DNA of 64,000 nucleotides from an uncultured Propionibacteriaceae bacterium (GTDB lineage Bacteria > Actinomycetota > Actinomycetes > Propionibacteriales > Propionibacteriaceae). Below are positions 43,191-54,908 of the stretch, piece by piece. Position 1 is the first letter of the stretch. Every line of letters starts with the position of its first letter. The notes beneath the pieces were generated by a model. The model had not been told where the DNA came from. It ran no database searches and was given only the letters and a program-made list of their open reading frames with translations. Position numbers and translations under genes: made by a program. Location of the stretch: positions 124,001 through 188,000 of the forward strand of contig CAMDZW010000002.1 of NCBI GenBank assembly GCA_945911015.1, given 5' to 3'.

Positions 43191-44078
43191 TCAACTGACG
43201 TGGAGATCTTCGGGCCATTGCCAACGGAAGCCGACGATCCCCGGGCCGAAGTTCACCCAGGTGTGGCCGGTCGCCGGTTGGACGTCCACTTCGGTCCACT
43301 CCTCGACACCGTCGACCTCGGTGAGTCGCTGACAGGCGGCAGGGAGATGATCAGGGTGAAACCGTAACCACAAGGTCACGGCCGGAGTTCGACGCAAGAC
43401 CTGGTACGACAGCCAGTCGTCCTCCGGGGTCCCGGACAGATCGAACGACCAGTCCATCAGCGCGATGTCGCCGCGGTTCATCTCACGCTCCAGGAGGGCC
43501 TCGGTCACCGACAGTCGCTTCTCCGGCGAGTTGAGGACGCGCCCTGGTTGGAATCCGCTGTAGGAGGAGAAATCGTCAACGCTGCCCTCGTCGTCTCCGT
43601 GCAGCAGGAACCAGGCAAACCGATCGACACCATCCGCGGTGCACTCCCGTCCGGCCATCATGGAAATCTTGGTCTGGCAACGGCTTTCGTCAACGTCGAG
43701 TCGTACCGTCACCTCACGGTCCACCAGCAGTTCGTCGGCCTTCGGCGGCAGTCCCAGCTCGGCGAACATGGCCTCCAGTGCCGGTCGGTGCTCTGCGACC
43801 ATGGCTGACGTGCTGGGCGGCGGAATGCGGCGGCGGTGGGGGAGCAGGCCCTCCAGTTCGCCGGGCAGCAGCCCGAGCATGCGTTCCAGTTCGACGAGTG
43901 CTCGCAGCGAGGTGTCACGTTCGGGTTCGCGCTGTCCGGAACGCCAGTAGCTCAATGTGGCCAGACTCACCGGAGTCCCCGCCGCCACCAGCCGCTCCCG
44001 TACGGAGGCCAACGACATGGTGCTGCGCCTCAGTTCGGCGTCGAGGGCCTGCGCAAAACGTTTACGAGGCGGGTGCAC
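43191..44078 (-). CDS. XRE-family transcriptional regulator with C-terminal sensor-like region
   Basis: 295 aa. N-terminal helix-turn-helix (LASVRERLVAAGTPVSLATLSYWRSGQREPERDT) followed by a domain I do not recognise. GTG 44078 is set by TAATGT 6 bases upstream. A perfect 14-bp palindrome overlaps the start codon and the -10 edge, which suggests autorepression. Confidence 0.82.
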   Translation of the reverse strand: MHPPRKRFAQALDAELRRSTMSLASVRERLVAAGTPVSLATLSYWRSGQREPERDTSLRALVELERMLGLLPGELEGLLPHRRRIPPPSTSAMVAEHRPALEAMFAELGLPPKADELLVDREVTVRLDVDESRCQTKISMMAGRECTADGVDRFAWFLLHGDDEGSVDDFSSYSGFQPGRVLNSPEKRLSVTEALLEREMNRGDIALMDWSFDLSGTPEDDWLSYQVLRRTPAVTLWLRFHPDHLPAACQRLTEVDGVEEWTEVDVQPATGHTWVNFGPGIVGFRWQWPEDLHVS

Positions 44079-44090
44079 ATGTGCACATTA
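44073..44090 (-). promoter_or_regulatory. palindromic operator over the XRE promoter/start codon
   Basis: GTGCACATGTGCAC (44073-44086) is a perfect palindrome. It covers the start codon, the predicted transcript start and the last two bases of the -10 box TAATGT (44090-44085). Binding here would block polymerase. Confidence 0.65.
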
Positions 44091-45284
44091 GCGCAGCGAG
44101 TTCCGCAACAGCGGAATCAGCGCATCAACGCACCGCACGACATCTTCGGCGGTGACATAGGCGTGCCCACTGATCCGCCAGCACACCCGCCCACCGACCG
44201 CGGTGAACTTGACCGCGAAACCGAGATCGGCCAACGCACGCTGGAGGAACAGGATGGAACCGATCTGGTCATCGCCTCGCCGCGGCATCGCCACCAGCCT
44301 GATTGGACCGGCAGGCATGCCCAACGGGACCGAGGCGTCCTGCCCGAACTCCTCGGCGATCCGTCCGATCGCGTGGGAGACCGCCCAATCAGCGATCGAG
44401 GTCGCATGAGCGCGGACCCGGTCCCAGCCGAGTTGGTCCTCGATGGTCCGTACGGCCACAGGTGCCGCCAACCACGCGGTGGCGTCATCCGATCCCAGAT
44501 GATCAAACCGGGCGGGAAAGTCGAGCGATGCCGCCCAGCTGTCGATCGGCGGCTGCAGCAGGTCGGCCACCTCGTCACGGGCGACCAGCGCCGCAGTCCC
44601 TCGGGGTGCGGCAGCGAACTTGTGGAAGTTGCCCACCCACAGGTCCGCGTCGGCCTCGGCCACCGGGTCGGTCAACAGCAACGGTGCATGTGCGCCGTCG
44701 ACGACCGTACGGATCCCTGCTTGTCGAGCCCGGGTGCACAGCTCGGCGACCGGCATCCGCCGAGCGGTGCCTGAGGTGATGTGGTCCAGCACCAGGATCG
44801 CGGTCCGATCGGTGACCATCGACCACACCTTCGCCACCACCGCGGCCGCCTCGTCGCCCGGGTCGAGCTCGACCCTCACCACCTGGGCACCGGCCGTCGC
44901 CGCACGACGTCGCACTGCGGACTCCACCGCCCCGTACCCGAAGCTGGTGATGATGATCTCGTCGCCGACGGCCAGCGGCAGTGAACGCAGCGCCACGCTG
45001 ACCCCGCTACTGGCATTGGTCACCAGGGCAAGCCGTTCGACCGGAACGCGGAGCCAGTCGGCGAGTTCGACCCGGGCAGTCCCGATCCGGTCCCGTTCCG
45101 CGGCGAACCAGGCCAGCGGGTTGGACTCCAGCTCGGCGATCAGCCGTTGTCGCTCGACGAGAGCGGCGGTCGGGACGCCGCCGTACGAGCCGTGGTTGAG
45201 ATGGGCGACCGCGGGGTCGAGCGACCACAGCGAACGCGCCGGTTGTCCGTCGCGGGTCAGCAGGACCTCAGGAGTGACTGACAC
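44088..45284 (-). CDS. class V aminotransferase, isopenicillin-N-epimerase-like
   Basis: About 398 aa. LNHGSYGGVP near the N-terminus, VDGAHAPLL and GNFHKFAAAPRG (PLP lysine near residue 222). The family includes IPN epimerases and cysteine desulfurase-like racemases; the true reaction is unknown. GTG 45284 is chosen as TAGGGT lies exactly 7 bases upstream; GTG 45293 is the alternative. Ends 10 bases before the XRE start on the same strand. Confidence 0.88.
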   Translation of the reverse strand: MSVTPEVLLTRDGQPARSLWSLDPAVAHLNHGSYGGVPTAALVERQRLIAELESNPLAWFAAERDRIGTARVELADWLRVPVERLALVTNASSGVSVALRSLPLAVGDEIIITSFGYGAVESAVRRRAATAGAQVVRVELDPGDEAAAVVAKVWSMVTDRTAILVLDHITSGTARRMPVAELCTRARQAGIRTVVDGAHAPLLLTDPVAEADADLWVGNFHKFAAAPRGTAALVARDEVADLLQPPIDSWAASLDFPARFDHLGSDDATAWLAAPVAVRTIEDQLGWDRVRAHATSIADWAVSHAIGRIAEEFGQDASVPLGMPAGPIRLVAMPRRGDDQIGSILFLQRALADLGFAVKFTAVGGRVCWRISGHAYVTAEDVVRCVDALIPLLRNSLR

Positions 45285-45291
45285 AGCGGAC

Positions 45292-45297
45292 ACCCTA
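45292..45297 (-). promoter_or_regulatory. -10 box of the class V aminotransferase gene (leaderless)
   Basis: TAGGGT on the minus strand, 7 bases (GTCCGCT), GTG 45284. Confidence 0.5.
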
Positions 45298-45366
45298 ACC
45301 CCGACGGCGGCTGATCAAATAGGTTTGAACTCGGACACCATCGTCACAGCGAAAGAGGTAGCGCCC

Positions 45367-46164
45367 ATGTCGCCCAACATTTCGGTCCAGCTGTACTCGA
45401 TCCATCCGGAGCTGGATGCGGATCTGGACGGTTCGCTGGCCAAGCTGGCCCAGATCGGGTTCAAGCAGGTCGAGGCCTTCGACTTCGTCCGTCGCGCCGA
45501 TGCGCTCAAGGCATCCTTCGACAAGTACGGGCTGGTCTCGCCGACCTCGCACGCCATCCTGATTCAGGACGAAGGCGCCAGCACCCCCGATGGATTGCTG
45601 ACCGTGCCGCCGGTGGAGGAGACCTTCGCTGCCGCCAAGACCCTCGGTGTCGAGATCATCATTGACCCCTTCGTCGGCCCGGAGCGGTGGCAGACCCGCG
45701 AGCAGGTCCAGGAGATCGCCGACCGTCTCAACGAGCGTGCCCGACAGGCCGCGGCCCACGGCCTGCGCGTCGGTTACCACAACCACGACCACGAACTGCG
45801 TCAGACCATCGACGGTCGACCCGTTCTGGAGGTCTTTGCCGATCTCCTCGACCCCTCTGTCGTGCTCGAGGTGGACCTGTACTGGGCCGCGGCCGGCGGG
45901 GCCGACCCGGTCGCGCTGCTGCAGCGGCTGGGCAGTCGGGTCGCGGCGGTGCACATCAAGGACGGCCCTCTCCGTGACGGCCTGAGTGCAGCGAACCTGC
46001 CCTCGGACCAGACACCGGCCGGTCAAGGTGATGTCCCGCTCGCCGCTGTTCTGTCGAGCATCGGTGCCATCGACCACGCGGTGATCGAGTTCGACCACTA
46101 CGAGGGGGATACCTTCGACGGCATCGCCCAGAGCTTCACCTGGCTGTCGGACCAGCTCTCCTGA
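45367..46164 (+). CDS. sugar phosphate isomerase/epimerase (AP-endonuclease-2 TIM barrel)
   Basis: 265 aa. [25 protein letters not shown] start, [11 protein letters not shown] (metal histidines), [13 protein letters not shown] and AVHIKDG are typical of xylose-isomerase-like TIM barrels. AGAGGT is about 8 bases before the ATG. First gene of an apparent sugar operon with ThuA and Gfo/Idh/MocA genes. Likely substrate: a keto-sugar derivative. Confidence 0.9.
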   Translation: MSPNISVQLYSIHPELDADLDGSLAKLAQIGFKQVEAFDFVRRADALKASFDKYGLVSPTSHAILIQDEGASTPDGLLTVPPVEETFAAAKTLGVEIIIDPFVGPERWQTREQVQEIADRLNERARQAAAHGLRVGYHNHDHELRQTIDGRPVLEVFADLLDPSVVLEVDLYWAAAGGADPVALLQRLGSRVAAVHIKDGPLRDGLSAANLPSDQTPAGQGDVPLAAVLSSIGAIDHAVIEFDHYEGDTFDGIAQSFTWLSDQLS

Positions 46165-46276
46165 GTCCAGTCATCGGATGCGCTCTGCACATCGGCGACA
46201 GCAATCAGTCAGATTGCCGGTCCACCACGCGGACCCGAGGTGCAGGGCGCAGATGGCGGCCTGCGAGGATGAACCG

Positions 46277-47056
46277 GTGACTCTACGTGTGACGGTGTGG
46301 AACGAGAACATCCATGAGCAGCGGGAGAAGGACATCGAGACGATGTCGCGGCTGTATCCCGAAGGCATTCACGGCACGATCGCCAATGGATTGCGGTCCG
46401 TCCTCGGTGATGCTGTCGAGGTGCGGACGGCAACCCTCGACCAGCCCGAGCACGGACTCACCGACGAGGTGCTGGCCACCACCGATGTGCTCACCTGGTG
46501 GGGACACATCGGTCACAACGATGTGGACGACGCGATTGTGGAGAAGGTGTACGAGCGAGTCCTGTCCGGGATGGGGCTGCTGGTCCTCCACTCGGGTCAC
46601 TTCTCCAAGATCTTCAAGAAGCTGATGGGCACCACATGCTCACTGCAATGGCGTGAGAACAACGACACCGAACTCGTCTGGACCGTGCGGCCCGACCATC
46701 CGATCGCCGACGGGGTTCCCCACCCGATCCGGATCGAGGGCCAGGAGATGTACGGCGAGTTCTTCGACATCCCTGAGCCGGACGAACTGATCTTCATCTC
46801 ATCCTTCACCGGTGGTGAGGTCTTCCGGTCCGGATGCACCTGGCGCCGCGGCAAGGGCAAGATCTTCTACTTCTCACCCGGCGACCAGGCGTTCCCGGTC
46901 TACGACCATCCCGACATCCAGCAGGTCCTGGCCAACGGTGTGCGATGGGCAGCTCCATTGCCCAGTGCCGATTTCCAGATTCCTGGTGTGGTGGCCCGCC
47001 CCGCACCCCGCTTCACGGCCGCGGACCAGGCCCGGACGAACGGAAACCATTCCTGA
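46277..47056 (+). CDS. ThuA-domain protein (trehalose-utilization-like)
   Basis: 259 aa class-I glutamine-amidotransferase-like fold: [43 protein letters not shown] and [16 protein letters not shown] are ThuA hallmarks. ThuA participates in 3-keto-disaccharide metabolism in rhizobia. GTG 46277 has GAGGA 8 bases upstream. One-base overlap (TGATG) with the next gene. Confidence 0.9.
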   Translation: MTLRVTVWNENIHEQREKDIETMSRLYPEGIHGTIANGLRSVLGDAVEVRTATLDQPEHGLTDEVLATTDVLTWWGHIGHNDVDDAIVEKVYERVLSGMGLLVLHSGHFSKIFKKLMGTTCSLQWRENNDTELVWTVRPDHPIADGVPHPIRIEGQEMYGEFFDIPEPDELIFISSFTGGEVFRSGCTWRRGKGKIFYFSPGDQAFPVYDHPDIQQVLANGVRWAAPLPSADFQIPGVVARPAPRFTAADQARTNGNHS

Positions 47057-48135
47057 TGAGCACCCGACTGCGCGCCGGAGTCGTCGGCCTGGGCTGGGCC
47101 GGACAACAACACCTCAACGGGTATCAGCAACTCACCGACGTCGACATTGTCGGTCTGGCCGGTCCGGAGACCGACAAACTGGCCTCCCTCGGCGCAGAAT
47201 ACGGTGTCGAGGGCACCTATCCCGACCTCACCACCATGCTCGCCGAGGCCAACCTCGATGTCGTCAGCCTGGGCACTCCGACTGCCCTCCATGCCCCGAT
47301 GGCCATCGAGGCCCTCGAGGCCGGCGTCCACGTGCTCAGCGAGAAGCCGATGGCCGAGACCGCCGAACGGTCCCGAGCGATGGTCGACGCAGCACTGGCC
47401 AACGACCGGGTCCTCGAAGTCACCTTCAACAAGAGGCAGGGCGCTGAGATCCGCACCCTCAAGGAGATCGTGGATCGCGGCACCCTCGGCGACATCTACT
47501 ACGCCAAGGCTGGATGGGTGCGCCGTCACGGAATCCCCGGTCTGGGCAGTTGGTTCACGCAGAAGGCCTGGGCCGGTGGCGGTCCGATGATGGACATCGG
47601 CATCCACGCCCTTGACCTGGCACTGGACCTGATGGGCGAACCCCAGGCCGAGACCGTGTCGGGCTCGACCTACGCCATGTTCGGCCCACGCGGCCGCGGC
47701 GGATCAGGCAGCGGCAGCAACAAGTGGCGCGACGCCAACAGCGTCGAGACCGGTTTCGAGGTGGAAGACCTCGGCACCGCCTTCGTCCGGATGGACAACG
47801 GTGCCACCTTGCTGCTGGAGGCGAGCTGGTCGCAGTTCGTGCCCGCTGATCGGCTCTACCTGGAGATCTACGGCACCGAAGGCGGTGCGCGTTTCCAGTT
47901 CGAGGGCGGGGTGGGAAGCCTGGACGTGAATGTCGACATCGACGGGGTCCGCGCCGAACTCCTGCCACGACTCCACCCCGCTGGTGCCCACCCCGCCTGT
48001 GTCGCCGACTTCGTCGCCGTCGTCGCATCGGGCCAGTGGGAGGGACGTCACGGAGAGATCGGCCACAAGCGGACCGAGATCATCGATGCGTGTTATGCCT
48101 CCGCGGCACAACGTGCTGAGGTCTCGCTGCGCTGA
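47056..48135 (+). CDS. Gfo/Idh/MocA-family oxidoreductase
   Basis: 359 aa. Rossmann motif GVVGLGWAGQQH, the EKP lysine (LSEKPMAET), and GGGPMMDIGIHALDLAL with catalytic D/H. NAD(P)-dependent sugar dehydrogenase, for example forming or reducing a 3-keto sugar (ThuB-like). Coupled to ThuA by TGATG. Contains a Gly-rich loop (RGRGGSGSGSN). Confidence 0.92.
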   Translation: MSTRLRAGVVGLGWAGQQHLNGYQQLTDVDIVGLAGPETDKLASLGAEYGVEGTYPDLTTMLAEANLDVVSLGTPTALHAPMAIEALEAGVHVLSEKPMAETAERSRAMVDAALANDRVLEVTFNKRQGAEIRTLKEIVDRGTLGDIYYAKAGWVRRHGIPGLGSWFTQKAWAGGGPMMDIGIHALDLALDLMGEPQAETVSGSTYAMFGPRGRGGSGSGSNKWRDANSVETGFEVEDLGTAFVRMDNGATLLLEASWSQFVPADRLYLEIYGTEGGARFQFEGGVGSLDVNVDIDGVRAELLPRLHPAGAHPACVADFVAVVASGQWEGRHGEIGHKRTEIIDACYASAAQRAEVSLR

Positions 48136-48136
48136 G

Positions 48137-48352
48137 TCATCGATTGCGCCGGTGATTGCGGGCCACCCGCTCATTGCCGTGCTTGTAGTTGCCCGTCCAC
48201 CGAGCCATCGTCAGCTGAGGGTTGGCGACGACCTCCTCGAGAAATCGTGCGGCCCGCGCCCCGCGCAGGACCGTCGCGGGTCGGCCGTGATGGGTGATCA
48301 CCACTGAGCCGTCCTTGCGGACCTCATGGCCGAATCCGTGTGCCTGCGCCAT
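48137..48352 (-). CDS. small conserved actinobacterial protein
   Basis: 71 aa (ATG 48352; ATG 48397 is a longer option). GHEVRKDGSVVITHHGRPATVLRG and TGNYKHGNER resemble a small hypothetical family I have seen in actinobacteria; no domain or function assigned. It ends 1 base after the Gfo/Idh/MocA gene (convergent) and is divergent from the AraC-type gene. Confidence 0.6.
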   Translation of the reverse strand: MAQAHGFGHEVRKDGSVVITHHGRPATVLRGARAARFLEEVVANPQLTMARWTGNYKHGNERVARNHRRNR

Positions 48353-48431
48353 GGCAGCAGGATGTCGGACCTGAGGCAGAACCGCAAGAACAGTCATGGC
48401 TGATGGGGCGACGATGCGCCATGCTGGTGCG

Positions 48432-49370
48432 GTGACCGATGCCAGCACGCCCCGACGGGACCGACTCCGCGAGCTCCTCGACGCGGTGCTCGACGAGGAC
48501 AACACCGACCTCGGCCAGATGGCCGCCGGGGCCCATCTGTCCCCGTACCATTTCAGCCGTGAGCTGCGCCGCGGATCTGGTGAAAGTCCGGTTGCACTGC
48601 GTCGCCGAGTGATGCTGGAACGGGCTGCCTGGCGCCTCGGCCAGGGAGCGAGCGTCACCGAGGCCGCAGAGGCCGCGGGTTATCAGTCGGTCGAGGCCTT
48701 CAGCCGAAGATTTGCCCGTGCCTATGGCCGACCACCCAGCCGGTCGATCGGCGACCACTGGCTCGCGGCGCCGAACGGGATCCACTTCCATCCGCCGGAT
48801 TCGCTGTGGGTGCACACATCCACGCCGGCGCTGGATCCAGTCACCGACGTCCTGGTCCGACACGACCTGGACGACACCGATCAACTCATCCAGGTGCTCG
48901 CCGGCCTGCCGGACCAGGTGGTCCGCGACGTACGGCTACCTGGACACCGGCCAGTCGACTTCGATCGTCCGGAGGAGTCGGTGCTGGACCTGGTCGACGG
49001 GATCGTGTGGACCAAGGAGATCTGGGGTGCATCCTTTGCTGGGAAGGATCTTCCCGTGCGGGTCGCGACCGACGATGTCACACTGCCTGCCCTGGTGGAG
49101 CGGCAGGCACGGGTCCGAGAGCAGTGGTGGGACATTCTCGCCGACCTGCACCGCCGCAAGGCATGGCAGGACCGCCTCATCGACGCGTTGTGCGATCCGC
49201 CCGAAAGTTTTGTGGTGAGCACCGTGATCGCCCACGTCCTGACCCACTCCATCCAACGGCGCCAGACCGTGCGACTCCTGCTCGACTGCGCCGGTGTCGA
49301 CATCGATCGAGGCGATCCGATCCTGTGGTGGCGTGACCAACTGACCCATCGAACCAAGGAACTGCCATGA
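48432..49370 (+). CDS. AraC-family HTH protein fused to a DinB-like domain
   Basis: About 312 aa. Two helix-turn-helix units (LGQMAAGAHLSPYHFSRELRR and VTEAAEAAGYQSVEAFSRRFARAYG) are followed by an unusual C-terminal region with HVLTHSIQRRQTVRLLL, which resembles DinB/YfiT helical-bundle proteins. CATGCT lies 6 bases before GTG 48432; in-frame ATGs at 48396 and 48414 are alternatives. Coupled to the reductase gene (ATGA), so they likely share regulation. Confidence 0.8.
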   Translation: MTDASTPRRDRLRELLDAVLDEDNTDLGQMAAGAHLSPYHFSRELRRGSGESPVALRRRVMLERAAWRLGQGASVTEAAEAAGYQSVEAFSRRFARAYGRPPSRSIGDHWLAAPNGIHFHPPDSLWVHTSTPALDPVTDVLVRHDLDDTDQLIQVLAGLPDQVVRDVRLPGHRPVDFDRPEESVLDLVDGIVWTKEIWGASFAGKDLPVRVATDDVTLPALVERQARVREQWWDILADLHRRKAWQDRLIDALCDPPESFVVSTVIAHVLTHSIQRRQTVRLLLDCAGVDIDRGDPILWWRDQLTHRTKELP

Positions 49371-49894
49371 GCACGATCTACTACACCGCAACCAGCCTCG
49401 ACGGCTTTCTGGCCGACGAGAACGACTCCCTGGACTGGCTGTTGAGCCAGGACATCGACGACGAGGGGCCGTACAACATCCCAAGCTTCGTCACCTCTGT
49501 CGGGGCAGTGGCGATGGGCGCCACGACCTATGAGTGGATCCTCACCCACCACGACACCTGGGAGTACGAGCAACCGACGTGGGTGTTCGCCCACCGAGAA
49601 CTCCCCCTGGCTGACGGTGACATCCGGTTCGTGTCCGGGGCGGTCGACCCGGTCCATGCCGCCATGACGACAGCAGCCGCAGGCAAGGACCTGTGGATCG
49701 TCGGCGGCGGAGACCTGGTCGGTCAGTTCGCCGATGCCGGACTGCTGGACGAGGTCATCGCCGCGATCGCTCCAGTCACCCTGGGATCAGGTCGTCCACT
49801 GCTGCCACGTCGACGCAACCTGAACCTGGTCGACGTGGCACGCAACCGCAACTTTGTCTGTGCTCGTTGGAAAGTTGGCCCACCGCTGCCCTGA
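49367..49894 (+). CDS. dihydrofolate-reductase-like/RibD C-terminal reductase
   Basis: 175 aa. YYTATSLDGFLADENDSLDWL start, VGAVAMGATTYEWIL and LWIVGGGDLVGQF define the RibD_C/DHFR-like superfamily found as stand-alone NADPH reductases of unknown substrate. ATGA overlap with the AraC-type gene. The 5-base gap to the beta-galactosidase end is convergent. Confidence 0.9.
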   Translation: MSTIYYTATSLDGFLADENDSLDWLLSQDIDDEGPYNIPSFVTSVGAVAMGATTYEWILTHHDTWEYEQPTWVFAHRELPLADGDIRFVSGAVDPVHAAMTTAAAGKDLWIVGGGDLVGQFADAGLLDEVIAAIAPVTLGSGRPLLPRRRNLNLVDVARNRNFVCARWKVGPPLP

Positions 49895-49899
49895 GCAGC

Positions 49900-52860
<2,961 letters not shown>

Positions 52861-52865
52861 TCAGG

Positions 52866-53813
52866 TCACAGGTCGGGTCCCGGGTCCGTCGGACTGATCA
52901 CGTCCGGGATCGGGACCTCGGCCTCGATGCCCTCATAGGCGCGAGGATCCTCACGTGGCTCGAGGTGGGTGGTCACCTGCAGCGTGGGGAACTCAGCTGA
53001 CAGCGCCTGCTCGAGATCTTCGACCAGGTCATGGCCACGGGTCACCGACCAGGCACCCGGGACCAGGACATGCATCGAGGCAAACTGCAGATATCCCGAC
53101 TGTCGGGTTCGCAAGGCATGGACGCTCACCTGTTCACCGGTGAATCGGGACACCACCGCAGCAATCGCGGCGTTCTCCTCATCGGAGAGGGTGCGATCCA
53201 TCAATCCATGCACTGATTCGATCATCAACCGGATCCCGGTGACCACGATGTTGACGCCGACTGCGAAGGCAACGATCGCGTCCAGCCGGTACCAGCCGGT
53301 CAGGGCGACCAGCCCGACACCGACAATGACGCCGGCCGAGGTCCACACATCGGTCATCAGGTGCTTGCCGTCGGCGCGCAGGGTGATCGAGTTGTGCTGC
53401 TTGCCGGCCCGGAGCAGGACCATCGCCACCGACAGATTGATCAGGGAGGCGATCACCGAGATGACCAGACCGATCCCCACCTCCTCGATCGGACGGGGCG
53501 ACAGGAACCGGACGACCGAGGCGACCAGGATCACCCCAGCGGCCACGAAGATCATCAGCCCTTCGACGGCTGCCGAGAAGTATTCGGCCTTGGAGTGCCC
53601 GTAGTGGTGGTCGTCGTCAGCCGGTGCTGCGGCGACCTTCAAAGCGATCAACGCGACGACGGCAGCAACGAGGTTGACCACGGATTCGGCGGCATCGGAG
53701 AGAAGTCCGACCGATCCGGTGATCCACCATGCTCCGGCTTTGAGACTGATCGTGGCAACTGCCGCCGCCACCGACAACCAGGCAAATCGGGTCAGGTCTC
53801 GAGTCTGGGACAC
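52866..53813 (-). CDS. cation diffusion facilitator (CDF) efflux protein
   Basis: 315 aa. Six predicted helices, with LLSDAAESVVNL and DGKHLMTDVWTSAGV carrying the metal-site Asp/His residues and HHYGHSKAEYFSAAVEG between. The C-terminal cytoplasmic ferredoxin-like domain holds LQFASMHVLVPG. Exports divalent metal (Zn, Fe or Mn) with proton exchange. GTG 53813 has a CATACT 6 bases upstream. Divergent from the S58 peptidase. Confidence 0.92.
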   Translation of the reverse strand: MSQTRDLTRFAWLSVAAAVATISLKAGAWWITGSVGLLSDAAESVVNLVAAVVALIALKVAAAPADDDHHYGHSKAEYFSAAVEGLMIFVAAGVILVASVVRFLSPRPIEEVGIGLVISVIASLINLSVAMVLLRAGKQHNSITLRADGKHLMTDVWTSAGVIVGVGLVALTGWYRLDAIVAFAVGVNIVVTGIRLMIESVHGLMDRTLSDEENAAIAAVVSRFTGEQVSVHALRTRQSGYLQFASMHVLVPGAWSVTRGHDLVEDLEQALSAEFPTLQVTTHLEPREDPRAYEGIEAEVPIPDVISPTDPGPDL

Positions 53814-53842
53814 AGGACCAGTATGACGTCCGTGGCGGGAAC

Positions 53843-53848
53843 TAGTCT
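53843..53848 (+). promoter_or_regulatory. -10 box of the S58 peptidase gene (leaderless)
   Basis: TAGTCT, 7 bases (GGTGACC), ATG 53856. It decides against the earlier ATG at 53823. Confidence 0.5.
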
Positions 53849-53855
53849 GGTGACC

Positions 53856-54833
53856 ATGATTGACGGATTCGAGATCGGTCACTGCACGCGTGACGAACCC
53901 GGCTGGTTGACCGGCACCACCGTCGTACTGTGTCGCGACGGTGCGATGGGCGGCGTCGATGTTCGTGGCGGCGGCCCCGGCACCCGGGAAACCGATCTGC
54001 TGGACCCGGTCACCATGATCGAGCAGGTCCATGCCGTCGTGCTGACCGGCGGCAGTGCCTATGGTCTGGCTGCCGCCGACGGAGTGATGGCCGGTCTGGA
54101 AGCCGAGCACATCGGCTTCCCGGTCGGATCCCTGGCACATCAGGTCGTCCCGATCGTCCCGGCTGCGGTGATCTTCGACCTCAACCGAGGCGGAGAATTC
54201 GCGAATCGACCCGACGCCGAGACCGGGCGTGCCGCGCTCGAGGCAGCAACCAGCACCGATCCGGCGCAGGGCTGCGTCGGTGCCGGCACCGGAGCCGTGG
54301 CAGGCGGCATCAAGGGCGGATTCGGCTATGCCGAGACCGTCACCGCCCAGGGCTACCGAGTCGCCGCGGCCGTCGCGGTCAACGCGGCCGGCGGAGTGGT
54401 CGACCTGGGGACCGGTCGACTCCATTCCGACCGCACCCACTCTCTGCCCGACCCGACCGAGGAAGAACGTACGGCACTGGCTGGCCTCGGCGGCGGGGCC
54501 AGTTTCGCGACCACCATCGGCGTCATCATGACCGATGCGACGCTGACCAAGGCACAGGCTTCCAAGGTCGCCCAGGTCGGTCATGACGGCATGGCTCGGG
54601 CGATCCGACCGTTGCACGGGATGACCGACGGCGACACCGTCTTTTGCCTGGCCTCACAGCGCAAACCGCTGCCCGACCATCCCGCCGAGCGGCTCTTCGC
54701 GATCAACGATCTTCTCGCTGCAGGTGCCGATGCCTTCACCGATGCCTGCTTCAACGCCATCACCTCGGCCGGTTCACGAGGTGAATGGGTCAGCTGGTCC
54801 GATCTTGCGCCCAGTACGGTTGCGTTGCGTTGA
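53856..54833 (+). CDS. P1/S58 family aminopeptidase (DmpA-like)
   Basis: 325 aa N-terminal-nucleophile autoprocessing peptidase. GCVGAGTGAVAGGIKGG contains the cleavage site before the nucleophile (Thr or Ser; here GTG as Gly-Thr-Gly), and VVLTGGSAYGLAAADGVM and DALLAAGADAFTDA-like C-terminal segments match the family. Cleaves N-terminal residues from peptides, including D-amino acids or beta-peptides. The 75-base gap to the transporter operon has no other gene. Confidence 0.87.
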   Translation: MIDGFEIGHCTRDEPGWLTGTTVVLCRDGAMGGVDVRGGGPGTRETDLLDPVTMIEQVHAVVLTGGSAYGLAAADGVMAGLEAEHIGFPVGSLAHQVVPIVPAAVIFDLNRGGEFANRPDAETGRAALEAATSTDPAQGCVGAGTGAVAGGIKGGFGYAETVTAQGYRVAAAVAVNAAGGVVDLGTGRLHSDRTHSLPDPTEEERTALAGLGGGASFATTIGVIMTDATLTKAQASKVAQVGHDGMARAIRPLHGMTDGDTVFCLASQRKPLPDHPAERLFAINDLLAAGADAFTDACFNAITSAGSRGEWVSWSDLAPSTVALR

Positions 54834-54908
54834 TTCCGACTCCGGGTCACAAACCTGCTGGTCGGTCATCCCGTACCCGACTCACCAGCGTCAACGAGGA
54901 GCACAACC

